A stretch of DNA of 64,000 nt, from positions 87,905 through 151,904 of the forward strand of contig JAERMQ010000006.1 in assembly GCA_016844745.1 (NCBI GenBank), in the 5' to 3' direction. The position numbers were made by a program, and so were the translations under genes. Positions within the stretch are counted from its first letter, which is position 1. Every line of letters starts with the position of its first letter. The notes under the pieces are model-generated. The model saw nothing but the letters and a program-made list of their open reading frames with translations. It was not told the origin of the DNA and did not search any database. The DNA is from Ignavibacteria bacterium (lineage in GTDB: Bacteria > Bacteroidota > Ignavibacteria > Kapaibacteriales > UBA2268). Shown here piece by piece: positions 25,831-35,100 of this stretch.

Positions 25831-27741
25831 TCATTTAACAATTACTTTAATAACTTTATATTCACCGTTCGATTCTAATTTAAAGAAATATGCTCCTGCA
25901 GGTAAAGTTGACACTACGTATTCGGCTGTATAACTGCCTGCCGGAAGGTCTTTCCCGATTAAACGGTCAATTCTGCAGCCCATCGAATTATAAAGTTCGA
26001 GGTTTGCATACGCTGAATTTTTCACTGAGAAAGTTATATTGAATACATCTGAACTGGGATTTGGTTCTGCAGACAGACTAAGCCCGATTGTCTCTCCGGC
26101 AGGTCTTTCTTCAACCCCGGTTTGAATAAATCCAATACCAGAAATTGCAGTTGTGATGGGTTGTTTGCAACCTTGTGGTAAAGTATATTTTATATTAGCA
26201 GTTTTTGTACCAACATCTGAGGGAGCAAATTCAAAAGTTACATCAAGAGTTCCTTGTGGTGGTAGTGATTTTGTTGTTCCGCTTGTAATTCTGAAGTTCG
26301 AAGCATTTGTTCCCTCAACTGAAATTTGAACAATGATGGTATCAGCAGTTGTGTTAGTAAAAGCATTTTTTACAGTTTGGCTCTTCTTTTTATTTATTTC
26401 AACAGAATCTGCTTGTTTATGTTCTGCAAGTGCAGTGCCTCCGCAATTTGTAACGAAAGTAACTGGTGCAATTGGGCAAGGGCTTTTGCCATCGTCAACA
26501 ATCGAGAAGGTGACTTTTTGGGATTTCGTATCCGATGAGGCTAATTCCATTGTAAATGTCCTTTTTTCTCCTGCGTTTAATGTAAATGGAGCCGGTTGTC
26601 CACCCCAATTTCTAAGTATAATTGTATTTGGGGGTTCGAATTTTACATCATTAACCACATAGTTTGCACCAACTACTTCCAATGAAAGCGGGCGTTGTTC
26701 GCCTATTGGTTTTTCACCGAAGTAGAATTTCGAGGGAGTCATAGAGAAAGTAGTCAGGCTCGATGCAGGCGCAGTATATTGACCGGTAAAAAACGTTGCC
26801 GGATTTTTTTTGCAGGAGACCCTGAAATTTCGGGTACGTTGATTCTCATCGCAGCTTAGGGGAGCCTTCCATGTGACCTGGCATACTTTTCTATCCTGCA
26901 TTTTACCTGCAACTAATTGCATATAAGAAATAAATTCTTCTTTTGTTTGTCCTGTATAAGCAATTCCTCCTGATAGATTGCTTGATTGTATTATATTAGG
27001 GTCATGGAAGTCAACGCAGGAAACAGCTATAATTATAGTTTGGGCATCCCTTGCCGCATCTGCAATAGCTAAGGATTGAGCGTCATAAAAGCTTTGTTCC
27101 GGAGGACCATCGGTAACAAATAATAAATACCTTGCAAGGCTTTTGGGTTGATTCTTTATTAAATCGAATACATTAACATTTGAAATAAATGCTTTATCGA
27201 ATATCGTGCTTCCAACCCTTGTGCTGGATGATAATGTAGCATGTTTAAGCGCTGCCGTATCATCGGTAAAATTCAGCCAGAGTTTATTATTGTTGACAAA
27301 TTCGACCATTGCGATTTTTGTGCCATTTAGATAAAAGAGTGAGTCGATGAAGGCACAAATTCCATCGCGAACCCATTTCATCTTAGTCTCTTTCCGCCAA
27401 TCGTCAGGGTCAGCTATTATGTCAAGCGATTTACTATTATCAATTAAAATAAGCACGGATACTCCGGGAGTATCTGCTTTTTCGGAACAATCAACGAATA
27501 CCTCTTTCATTGGGACATCATTTTCGGAAATTTCAAAATCGGCAGGAGTCAATATATAATTATCCATTGTTCCGGATACTTCCTTGGCAAGGTAGTTGAC
27601 TTTGATGGTTCTGTACGATGAATAATCGAAAGAATAAAAATATGGACCTCCAATTGAATAAACTGTTGCTCCTATATATAAGATATTAGTGAAAAACAAT
27701 ACTGAAAATATTATCCCATATTTAACTAATTTGGATTTCAT
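25831..27741 (-). CDS. T9SS-exported von Willebrand factor A domain protein
   Basis: 636 residues; signal segment LVKYGIIFSVLFFTNILYIGAT. Residues about 90-300 are a VWA domain with the MIDAS metal site: DNSKS (Asp101, Ser103, Ser105), then a Thr in SSSTRVGSTIFDKA, and VTDGPPEQ. Residues about 340-540 are Ig-like modules of the Hydin/choice-of-anchor kind (FYFGEKPIGEQRPLSLEVV, DVTFEFAPSDVGTKTANIKY). The C-terminus is a T9SS sorting domain (AEPNPSSDVFNITFSV...AGAYFFKLESNGEYKVIKVIVK). The role is inferred as surface adhesion or protein binding. Start: ATG with AAGGTG upstream; a rho-independent terminator follows the gene. Confidence 0.9.
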   Translation of the reverse strand: MKSKLVKYGIIFSVLFFTNILYIGATVYSIGGPYFYSFDYSSYRTIKVNYLAKEVSGTMDNYILTPADFEISENDVPMKEVFVDCSEKADTPGVSVLILIDNSKSLDIIADPDDWRKETKMKWVRDGICAFIDSLFYLNGTKIAMVEFVNNNKLWLNFTDDTAALKHATLSSSTRVGSTIFDKAFISNVNVFDLIKNQPKSLARYLLFVTDGPPEQSFYDAQSLAIADAARDAQTIIIAVSCVDFHDPNIIQSSNLSGGIAYTGQTKEEFISYMQLVAGKMQDRKVCQVTWKAPLSCDENQRTRNFRVSCKKNPATFFTGQYTAPASSLTTFSMTPSKFYFGEKPIGEQRPLSLEVVGANYVVNDVKFEPPNTIILRNWGGQPAPFTLNAGEKRTFTMELASSDTKSQKVTFSIVDDGKSPCPIAPVTFVTNCGGTALAEHKQADSVEINKKKSQTVKNAFTNTTADTIIVQISVEGTNASNFRITSGTTKSLPPQGTLDVTFEFAPSDVGTKTANIKYTLPQGCKQPITTAISGIGFIQTGVEERPAGETIGLSLSAEPNPSSDVFNITFSVKNSAYANLELYNSMGCRIDRLIGKDLPAGSYTAEYVVSTLPAGAYFFKLESNGEYKVIKVIVK

Positions 27742-27889
27742 GTTAGCACCTTATTATTATTTAAAATATATCCCTCTATAACATTATACTATTACAAAAA
27801 TAGTAATAGTATAAAATCAATTTATAGAAATAACAACTAAAAACTTGTAGTATTTGTGATTTTTCTTCTGTAATAATTATTACTACATG

Positions 27890-28567
27890 TCAGAATTTTC
27901 CGAATTTGAAAACCAAACCGCCTGATAAGCCGCTTAAATCAGAGTTTCCCAATTTCCATAGTTCCACTCCGTAAATCAACCTGTAATTTATTCCAAATTC
28001 CAACCTGAAAGCTTTTGTGATATTCAAATCAACTCCAATACCAGGTTGAAGTATTGCAAAGGCAGATGATTCCAATGACCTGTCAGCCATAAAATCATTA
28101 TTGTTCCTGTTGGAAATTGTATAGGTAGCTCCACCAGCGCCAACCAATAGATTTACTGTGAAATGTACCAATTTTTCTGATGAATTGATGTATTCAAGTA
28201 TTAAACCTCCCCATCCGGCGCGTAGGTAAACAGTCTTGTTGGTATCCGCTAAATTATAAAGTTGTTGCCTATTTTTGGATTCTTTCCAATAATCCTTTAT
28301 TTCATGGTTTGTGACTAATCCCCAGCCACCGCCGCCAATAGAGAAGGAGCTATTTATTATCCAGCCACCCCTTCCGCCAACCATCAAGCCTAATTCATTT
28401 TTAATATTTGAAATCTGGATTTCAGGTCCGCCATAGCCACCACTCTTAATTTCATCTATATTAAATAATGTCTGGTCTTGTTTATTAGTTTCATCACCCT
28501 TAAGGCTTGGTGAAAAGAAAATAAAAAATATAGAAATTGAAACTATTGTGATTAATATCTTATACAT
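27890..28567 (-). CDS. Outer-membrane beta-barrel protein, hypothetical
   Basis: 225 residues from the ATG at 28567, with GGAG upstream; the 12-residue MEFINKLKKEKI extension is translated leader. Signal peptide YKILITIVSISIFFIFFSPSLKG. The body alternates polar and hydrophobic residues in strands (GLMVGGRGGWIINSSFSIGGGGWGLV, KTVYLRAGWGGLILEYI, FRLEFGINYRLIYGV) and ends in an aromatic residue (VFKFGKF), as expected for an eight-stranded barrel. The glycine-rich GGGGW is typical of small barrels. No specific family was recognised. It lies in a minus-strand run with the next barrel. Confidence 0.75.
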   Translation of the reverse strand: MYKILITIVSISIFFIFFSPSLKGDETNKQDQTLFNIDEIKSGGYGGPEIQISNIKNELGLMVGGRGGWIINSSFSIGGGGWGLVTNHEIKDYWKESKNRQQLYNLADTNKTVYLRAGWGGLILEYINSSEKLVHFTVNLLVGAGGATYTISNRNNNDFMADRSLESSAFAILQPGIGVDLNITKAFRLEFGINYRLIYGVELWKLGNSDLSGLSGGLVFKFGKF

Positions 28568-28662
28568 AATTTTCTCCTTTTTTAATTTATTTATAAACTC
28601 CAAATTTACAAAATTTAAACATTCCAGATTTTATCAAAGATTGAAATAATAATAAATTATAA

Positions 28663-28769
28663 GTTCTCTCTAAAGAGCATTTTTGGTGAAAATTACATTC
28701 CAAAATCGGAATTTTGGAATGAGCGATAACAAGGACTTTCTAATTCCAAAGTTGTACTTTGGAATTCAA
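28663..28769. repeat. 107-bp two-hairpin element, copy 1
   Basis: It begins GTTCTCTC and contains GCATTTTTGGTGAAAATTAC, the hairpin CATTCCAAAATCGGAATTTTGGAATG and a second hairpin AATTCCAAAGTTGTACTTTGGAATT. A copy of equal length in the opposite orientation is at 50815-50921. Downstream at 28790-28808, TTTTTCAACAGGCTCTTAG matches the terminal repeat of the MITE at 35914-36051. No gene is present. Confidence 0.8.
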
Positions 28770-28844
28770 TTTTTGATTTTAGATAGGTCTTTTTCAACAG
28801 GCTCTTAGTTATATTTTGACTATTAATTCAGTGTATTCCAATTA

Positions 28845-29462
28845 TTAAAAGCTGCCTAATTGCATTGAAAACAGAGCAACGATACCATTAAAAATTGATT
28901 CGTCAAACGTAGTAGGACCTAATTTATATACAATCCCAGGCATGATACGGTAGCCACCACCAAAGGAAATACGAAACCACGAATTAATATTCAATCCTGC
29001 TGATAATATAGGTTCAATAACAAGGTTGTTTTTACTTCCAAAGTCGGGTTCATAAAAAGAACCGTCGGGCTTTCGGGTAGTAAGGGCAAATTTTAGATTA
29101 CCATAACCGATTATTCCCGATATTGAATAATAGAGTATATCCTGAGGATTAAAAATATATTCAAATTCGAGCGAATAATAATTGAATTCCAAATGAGGTT
29201 TTTTGTTCGTAGCTTCATCAATATATTCCGTCGATAAATCAGAACCGGTAAGGTTATACAATCCTAAGCCGAATGAAAAATTCTTACGATATATAGCATT
29301 AAATCGAGCGCCAAACATAGTAGAAAATTCATTTTTAAACAGGGTAGGTTTGAATATTGCGGAGCCATTGAAGGCAATATTTTTAGCCGGCATTGGGTGT
29401 TCTTCTGCGAAAACAGGCAGACAACCAAGGAAAAATAATAATATTATAATAAAATGCTTCAC
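28845..29462 (-). CDS. Outer-membrane beta-barrel protein, hypothetical
   Basis: 205 residues from a GTG at 29462, giving the signal peptide VKHFIIILLFFLGCLPVFAEE. The frame extends to 29630, but that part overlaps the end of the UDP-glucose dehydrogenase gene and has no signal-peptide sense. Strand-like segments (YSLEFEYIFNPQDILYYSISGIIGYG, SWFRISFGGGYRIMPGIVYKLG) and an aromatic end (FSMQLGSF) support a barrel. It starts 11 bases after the dehydrogenase stop and is probably co-transcribed with it. Confidence 0.7.
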   Translation of the reverse strand: MKHFIIILLFFLGCLPVFAEEHPMPAKNIAFNGSAIFKPTLFKNEFSTMFGARFNAIYRKNFSFGLGLYNLTGSDLSTEYIDEATNKKPHLEFNYYSLEFEYIFNPQDILYYSISGIIGYGNLKFALTTRKPDGSFYEPDFGSKNNLVIEPILSAGLNINSWFRISFGGGYRIMPGIVYKLGPTTFDESIFNGIVALFSMQLGSF

Positions 29463-29473
29463 ATAATAAAAAG

Positions 29474-30814
29474 TTACTTTGCTAAAACAGTCCTCCTGCC
29501 AACGCAATGATATTCGATTCCATGCTTTTCCATTTCGTCGAGGGCATATAAATTTCTTCCGTCGAAAAGCAAAGGTTGTGTCATAAGAGATTTTAACTTT
29601 TTGAAATCGGGAGTCCTGAATACGTTCCATTCCGTAACTATTATTAATGCACTTGCATTAGCAAGACAATCATACATATTTTTTGAATAAGATATTTTAT
29701 TACTATAATGTAAACGGGTATTTGCCGCAGCTTCAGGGTCGTAAGCGGCAACCGATGCTCCTTTCTCGAGTAATCTGTCAATAACGGTGAATGCCGGGGC
29801 TTCGCGGATATCGTCCGTATTCGGTTTGAACGCTAATCCCCAAATAGCAAAGCGAAGATTTTGAATATTTCCGTTGAACCGTTTGAATATTTTTTCCATA
29901 AATGAATTGATTTGCAATTTATTTGTTTCGTAAGCAGTTTTTATAATCCTCAGGTTAATGCCCTGCTCTTCTCCCGAATAAATAAGAGCGCGGACATCTT
30001 TAGGAAAACATGAACCACCGAAACCAATTCCGGCGAATAAGAAACGTTTTCCGATACGACTGTCGGAACCCATTCCGATTCTGACACTTTCAATATCAGC
30101 ACCGACAGCACTACAATATCCCGATAAATCATTCATGAAAGAAATTTTTGTTGCTAAGAACGAATTCGAAGCGTATTTGGTTACTTCGGCACTTTTAATA
30201 TCCATAACATGGATAGGATTACCACTACGTACAAAAGGAAGATAAAGTTCCCGCATCACTTCTTCGACATATTTACTTGTAGTCCCGATAACTACTCTTT
30301 CCGGTTTCATCGAATCGTCAACAGCAAATCCCTCCCTCAAAAATTCAGGATTACTTGCAACTTCAATCGGAGCATCCGGTAGTATTTTCTTAAATATTGA
30401 AAGTACTTTTTCAGCAGTACCAACGGGAACAGTACTTTTATTGACAATTATTTTATTGTCAGTTAAGTTATTGGTTTTGTAGATACCGGCTATTTTTTCC
30501 GAAACTTCCAGAACGTGGCTTAAATCAGCGGAACCATCCTCGTTTGGGGGTGTCGGAAGGCAAAGGAATATAAGGTTTGATGGAATTACACTTTTTTCGA
30601 GGTCAGTGGTGAAATGCAATCTTTCTTCATTTACATTTTGCTTAATTAGATAATCCAGTCCCGGTTCAAAAATCGGACAGATGCCGTTGTTTAATTTACT
30701 AATTTTGTCAGTATCAATATCGACACAAATTACATTATTTCCAGTTGCTGCAAAGCATGTACCGGTGACCAGACCAACATAGCCCGTACCGATAACTGCA
30801 ATGTTATAAGACAT
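29474..30814 (-). CDS. ugd: UDP-glucose 6-dehydrogenase
   Basis: 446 residues. It oxidises UDP-glucose to UDP-glucuronate with two NAD+ in the cytoplasm. Evidence: N-terminal NAD-binding GTGYVGLVTGTCFA (residues 9-14 give GxGxxG), LCLPTPPNEDGSADLS, NPEFLREGFAVDD, and the catalytic Cys269 in GFGGSCFPKDV. The C-terminal domain contains WGLAFKPNTDDIREAP. Length and motifs are standard. Start: ATG with AGGAG upstream. The product feeds the UDP-glucuronate decarboxylase encoded at 40751-41689. A GDP-mannose dehydrogenase activity is less likely given that pairing. Confidence 0.95.
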   Translation of the reverse strand: MSYNIAVIGTGYVGLVTGTCFAATGNNVICVDIDTDKISKLNNGICPIFEPGLDYLIKQNVNEERLHFTTDLEKSVIPSNLIFLCLPTPPNEDGSADLSHVLEVSEKIAGIYKTNNLTDNKIIVNKSTVPVGTAEKVLSIFKKILPDAPIEVASNPEFLREGFAVDDSMKPERVVIGTTSKYVEEVMRELYLPFVRSGNPIHVMDIKSAEVTKYASNSFLATKISFMNDLSGYCSAVGADIESVRIGMGSDSRIGKRFLFAGIGFGGSCFPKDVRALIYSGEEQGINLRIIKTAYETNKLQINSFMEKIFKRFNGNIQNLRFAIWGLAFKPNTDDIREAPAFTVIDRLLEKGASVAAYDPEAAANTRLHYSNKISYSKNMYDCLANASALIIVTEWNVFRTPDFKKLKSLMTQPLLFDGRNLYALDEMEKHGIEYHCVGRRTVLAK

Positions 30815-30845
30815 GACGCTCCTTTGTTTTTAGGTTCAAATATTA

Positions 30846-31952
30846 TTAAAAAGTAAAATTTGATTTTTTTGTATCAACAGGTAAACTAACTGTAAATACC
30901 GTAGTCTTATCATCCGGTGCAGTAATAGCTAAATTACCTTTAAAACACTCAATAATTTTAAAAACGATTGCTAATCCGAGTCCGATTCCTTGCTGTTCAA
31001 AAGTTTTAGGCAAGTCCGAATCAAATGATAAAATTGATTTGATATGGCTTGAAGAAATAGCTTTTCCTTTACTTGTCACCGAAATTTTAGTAAAGCCTCT
31101 GTCGATATTATTAAAAATAAGTACTTCGGTGTTACTATCTGAATATTTGAAGGCATTATCGATAAGCTCTTCAATTATTTTAGTTAGAAGTTCCGATGGT
31201 ATTTGGATTGGACAATCGGTTATATTTATTTTAATATCCTGCAATCTGCCGTACTCCATTGCAATGGAAAAAGCAGCTTCCTGAATAACAAAAGCAACGT
31301 TATCGACAATGCTGATGTATTCTTTCTCAGGGCAGATACTATAGTTATTAAATTTAATAAAATAGATATAATTGTTTATCACTCTTAATAATTTCTTACC
31401 AGAGAAATTAATATATTCACTCATCATAACAAGATCACTTTTGGATAAATCGTTTGTTTTTTCCAGCATGATTTGCGAAAAACCGAGAATACTAAAAAGG
31501 GGAGAACGAACTTCAAATGGTAAGGAGTTGGAAATTGATTTTGTCAACTCATCTATTTTTGCGGTATAAATCTGTTTAAGCATCAAAGATTTGCTGATTC
31601 TGGACTTAACGGCATTCAATATTTCAGAATTTTTATATGGTTTTACAATATAATCGTCTGCACCGGAATCCATGCCATAACGATGACCGTTTTTGTCGGA
31701 AATGGCTGTCAGGAAAATAAACGGTGTATCAAAAAGGTCAGGATTTTGCCGGATGCTTTTCAGAACGTCATATCCGCTATATTCAGGCATAAGAATATCA
31801 CAAATAATTAAATCGGGTTTATTCTGTAAAGCTCGCTCAATACCTATTCTGCCGTTATTGGCAGAAACTACATAATAACCGCTATCCTCGAGCATTTCGA
31901 TAAGATTTTCCAAAACTAAAATATCGTCTTCGATTACTAAAATTTTATACAT
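30846..31952 (-). CDS. Response regulator fused to a degenerate histidine-kinase module
   Basis: 368 residues from the ATG at 31952, with GAGGTG upstream. Residues 1-122 are a complete receiver domain: acidic pair EDD (8-10), phospho-acceptor Asp52 in LIICDILMP, and the conserved Lys in IVKPY. Residues about 135-205 match HisKA, but the phospho-acceptor His is Phe146 (SLPFEVRSPLFSILGFSQ instead of LPHExRTPL). The HATPase part keeps the N-box (EELIDNAFKYSD) and G2 (GIGLGLAIV), but the DxGxG box reads TSKGKAI and lacks its Asp. The module is therefore probably a pseudokinase output. It lies downstream of the giant sensor kinase gene and is the natural partner of that kinase. Confidence 0.85.
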   Translation of the reverse strand: MYKILVIEDDILVLENLIEMLEDSGYYVVSANNGRIGIERALQNKPDLIICDILMPEYSGYDVLKSIRQNPDLFDTPFIFLTAISDKNGHRYGMDSGADDYIVKPYKNSEILNAVKSRISKSLMLKQIYTAKIDELTKSISNSLPFEVRSPLFSILGFSQIMLEKTNDLSKSDLVMMSEYINFSGKKLLRVINNYIYFIKFNNYSICPEKEYISIVDNVAFVIQEAAFSIAMEYGRLQDIKINITDCPIQIPSELLTKIIEELIDNAFKYSDSNTEVLIFNNIDRGFTKISVTSKGKAISSSHIKSILSFDSDLPKTFEQQGIGLGLAIVFKIIECFKGNLAITAPDDKTTVFTVSLPVDTKKSNFTF

Positions 31953-31977
31953 TAAACACCTCAATTTAATTGATAAT

Positions 31978-32135
31978 GGTCAATGGTCAATGGTTAATGG
32001 TCAATGGTTAATGGTTAATGGTCAATGGTCAATGAAAAAAATTATGAATTATGAGATTTAATCCAATAATCCTTTAATCCTAAAAATCTTAATTCTGACA
32101 ATTTTCATTTACCATTTACCATTGACAATTGACTT
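31978..32135. repeat. Heptamer array, GGATT element and opposing heptamer tract
   Basis: 31978-32033 is eight exact GGTCAAT/GGTTAAT units. It is followed by an ATCCTTTAATCCT element at about 32049-32097, then TTACCATTTACCATTGAC at about 32106-32126. The last part codes the final residues (SIVNGKW) and the stop of the histidine kinase, so the repeat has extended into the coding end. Confidence 0.85.
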
Positions 32136-35100
32136 CGGAATTTTTACTGAAAATTTACTTCCTTTGTTCAATATCGTCTCTATGTTTAATTCTCCGCCAA
32201 GCTGATCGATAGCTGATTTAACAATTGATAACCCCAGTCCGGTTCCGGAAATTGTACCAACATTCTTACACCTGAAGAAAGGTTGAAGAATATTGGAAAT
32301 CTCTTCGTCGGGTATTCCCATACCATTATCAATTACATCAATCAAGACATTTTCTTTTTCACTATTTACAATTATTGTAATGTCGGAATAAGCAGGAGAA
32401 TATTTGATTGCATTTGATAATAAATTGCTAAAAATATGATGAAATAATTTAATATCAGTCTTAATCATAAGTTGTGAAGGAGCATGTACCTTAATGATGT
32501 GATTGTTTTTATCGGTAGATTTATGTTCGTTTGTTATATTGTTACAAATTGCCGAAACATCAATTTTAGTCTGCTCTAAAGGTATTTGGCGCTCTTCCAA
32601 TCTGCCAATAGCAAGAACATCATCGATAAGACTAACCAGAGTTTCAATTGAAACCTGGATTTTATAAATATGATTCCGGAATCTTTCTTCAATGTTCACC
32701 GGTAAATGTTCACCGGTAAATGTTCCTGAATGGAATTCAGGGTTACGTAACCCTGAATTCCATTCAGGTAAATGGTTAACGGTTAATGAATTATAAACAG
32801 TGTTAATTGACGGTTGCTCATCAACATTTGATTTTTGCTCATCAACATTTGATTTTTGCTCATCAACATTTGATTTTTGCTCATCAACATTTGATTTTTG
32901 CTCATGAACAATTGATGATTGTTCATTACTTGTTGCAAGTACCTTGCTAAAGAGAGAAGAAAGGAGTTCGGATGACGAGTAAATTACAGATAACGGAGTC
33001 CTGTATTCGTGTGACACGACCGAGATAAAGCGTGATTTCAACTCACCTAACTCTTTTTCCCTTTGATAAGCACGAGTTACTTCTTCTTCAATTATTTTCA
33101 TTTCTGTTATATCTGTTGCAATATGAAGTACGACGATTGATGAATCAATCCATTTAATATATCTCTCATTGATTTGATACCATCTTCCGTTATTATTATT
33201 GAAATAATCCCACTTGCTGATTTCCCCAAAACTGATATATTTTTCATCAGTAAATTTCAGGCAGTAAGTACATTCGCCTGACGAGCTTGGAAAAAGTGTT
33301 TCCCAGCATTTCTTTTCGGAAGAACCTGGAAAAGTATTTAAATAAGCTTCATTACAAAAGATTATATCCAATGTATCCCTTTTAGAGACTAAAACAAGAG
33401 AGGTTAATCCATCTAATACTGTTAGTAATCTTTCATGGGAATTTGTAAGCTGGATATTTGAGTCTGTTAATTTATCATTTAATATAGCCAGTTGTAATGC
33501 ATCTTCCTGTATTTGAATCCTTGATTCTTTTAATGCTTCTTCTGCAATTTTCCTATCGGTTATATCAATCAGAACTAAAAGGTAAGATGGGATGGAATTA
33601 TAATAAAATTGAACGGCTCTTGCAAATATATATTTTTTATTATTGGCAAAATCGTAAAGTTCTACTTCATTTTCAAATTTTAAGCTAAATTCATTTTCAA
33701 ATTTGGAATTTGCTATACTTAGAGATAAATCAAAAAAAGATACCATATTTTCAATTAAATCTTGAATGGTTTGGTTAGAGTTCAATTCAGGAATATCATA
33801 TCCCAAAATATCTGTTAATGTTGAATTGGAATAGACGATATTTCCATTCTGAATAAGTAATATAATATCGGGAATTGTATCAAGAAGTATTTGAAGGTTG
33901 CGTTCACTTTCTTCGAGTTGAGCAGTTCTCTGTGTTACTTTTATTTCAAGTGTTTCATTGAGAGCTTTTAGCTTGTCATCGGCAATTTTTAATTCTGTAA
34001 TATTTTTACCTATTCCAATAATTGTTAATGAATTTTCAGGAAGATTAATCGATGGTGATAAGGTCCATGCAATCCAATTAATTTGATTATCGAATATTAT
34101 TCTCTGTTCCAGGTATTTGTGATTCTGTTGAATAGTAAGGTGATTTAAAGCGGTTCGGATTAAAGCTTGTTCATCGTGAAGTGTATAATCCAATAAATTA
34201 AGATTGGACTGATTTGCTATTTCAATATGGAAGAATTTAAAAAATGAAGGGCTTGCATAAAGTATTCTGCCGGTATTATCTAATTTAATAATTATATCGG
34301 ATTGATTTTCGACCAATAAACGATACTTTTCCTCATTGATTTTAAGAAGCCGGTTGTATTTTAGTTTTGTCCTGAAGTTAAAGTAAATTATTGAAATTAG
34401 TATTGTTACTATTAAAAGTATAATAGCTAATGATGATATAATTATTTGCTGGTTTTGAATTTTTAAATCACTTTTAGCAAGCTCCTCTTCAAACTCTACT
34501 TTCATTTTAGAAATTTCAGATTTCTTACTATCGGCATCAAGGGATTCTTTATATAAGGAGTATAACCTAATGTATTCATAAGAATTTTTGTAATCATTCA
34601 TTTCCTTATATAGTTCAGCAAGAAGATAGTATCCCCTGGATATCAGTTCATAATTATTCACAAGTAGGGCTTCGGAAATTCCTTTTTTGAAATAGCTTAT
34701 TGCATTGGGTAAATCCTTTAAACGAAGATATGATGTTCCAATATTAAGCATAGAACTAATTATAAGGTCTTTAAAACCCAGTTCTACTCTATACTGATAG
34801 GCTAATAGATTATATTTAAGAGAATTTTGTAAATCTTTTTGAATATAAAAGACATTTGCTAATTTAGAATAAACATCACCTTTTAATGTATTTATTGAGT
34901 CATTCTCGGTCAATTTGGCAGCTTGTGTATATGTTTCCAATACAAGTTTCATATCAGGATTTGGTGATTTTAAAAATAGATCGCCTTTAATAATTAGAAA
35001 CCATGATTTCATAGCATTACTATTACATTTATTAGCCAAATCAAATCCTTTTAAAAGATATTCATCAACATGTTTAGGTTCATTTAATAATAAGAAAATT

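Noticed and set aside
29463..29630. N-terminal extension of the barrel protein gene into the ugd coding region
   Set aside because: It overlaps the end of ugd in another frame and precedes a signal peptide beginning at the GTG at 29462.
32818..32922. CRISPR-like array in the kinase gene
   Set aside because: Units are directly adjacent with no spacers and are translated in frame.
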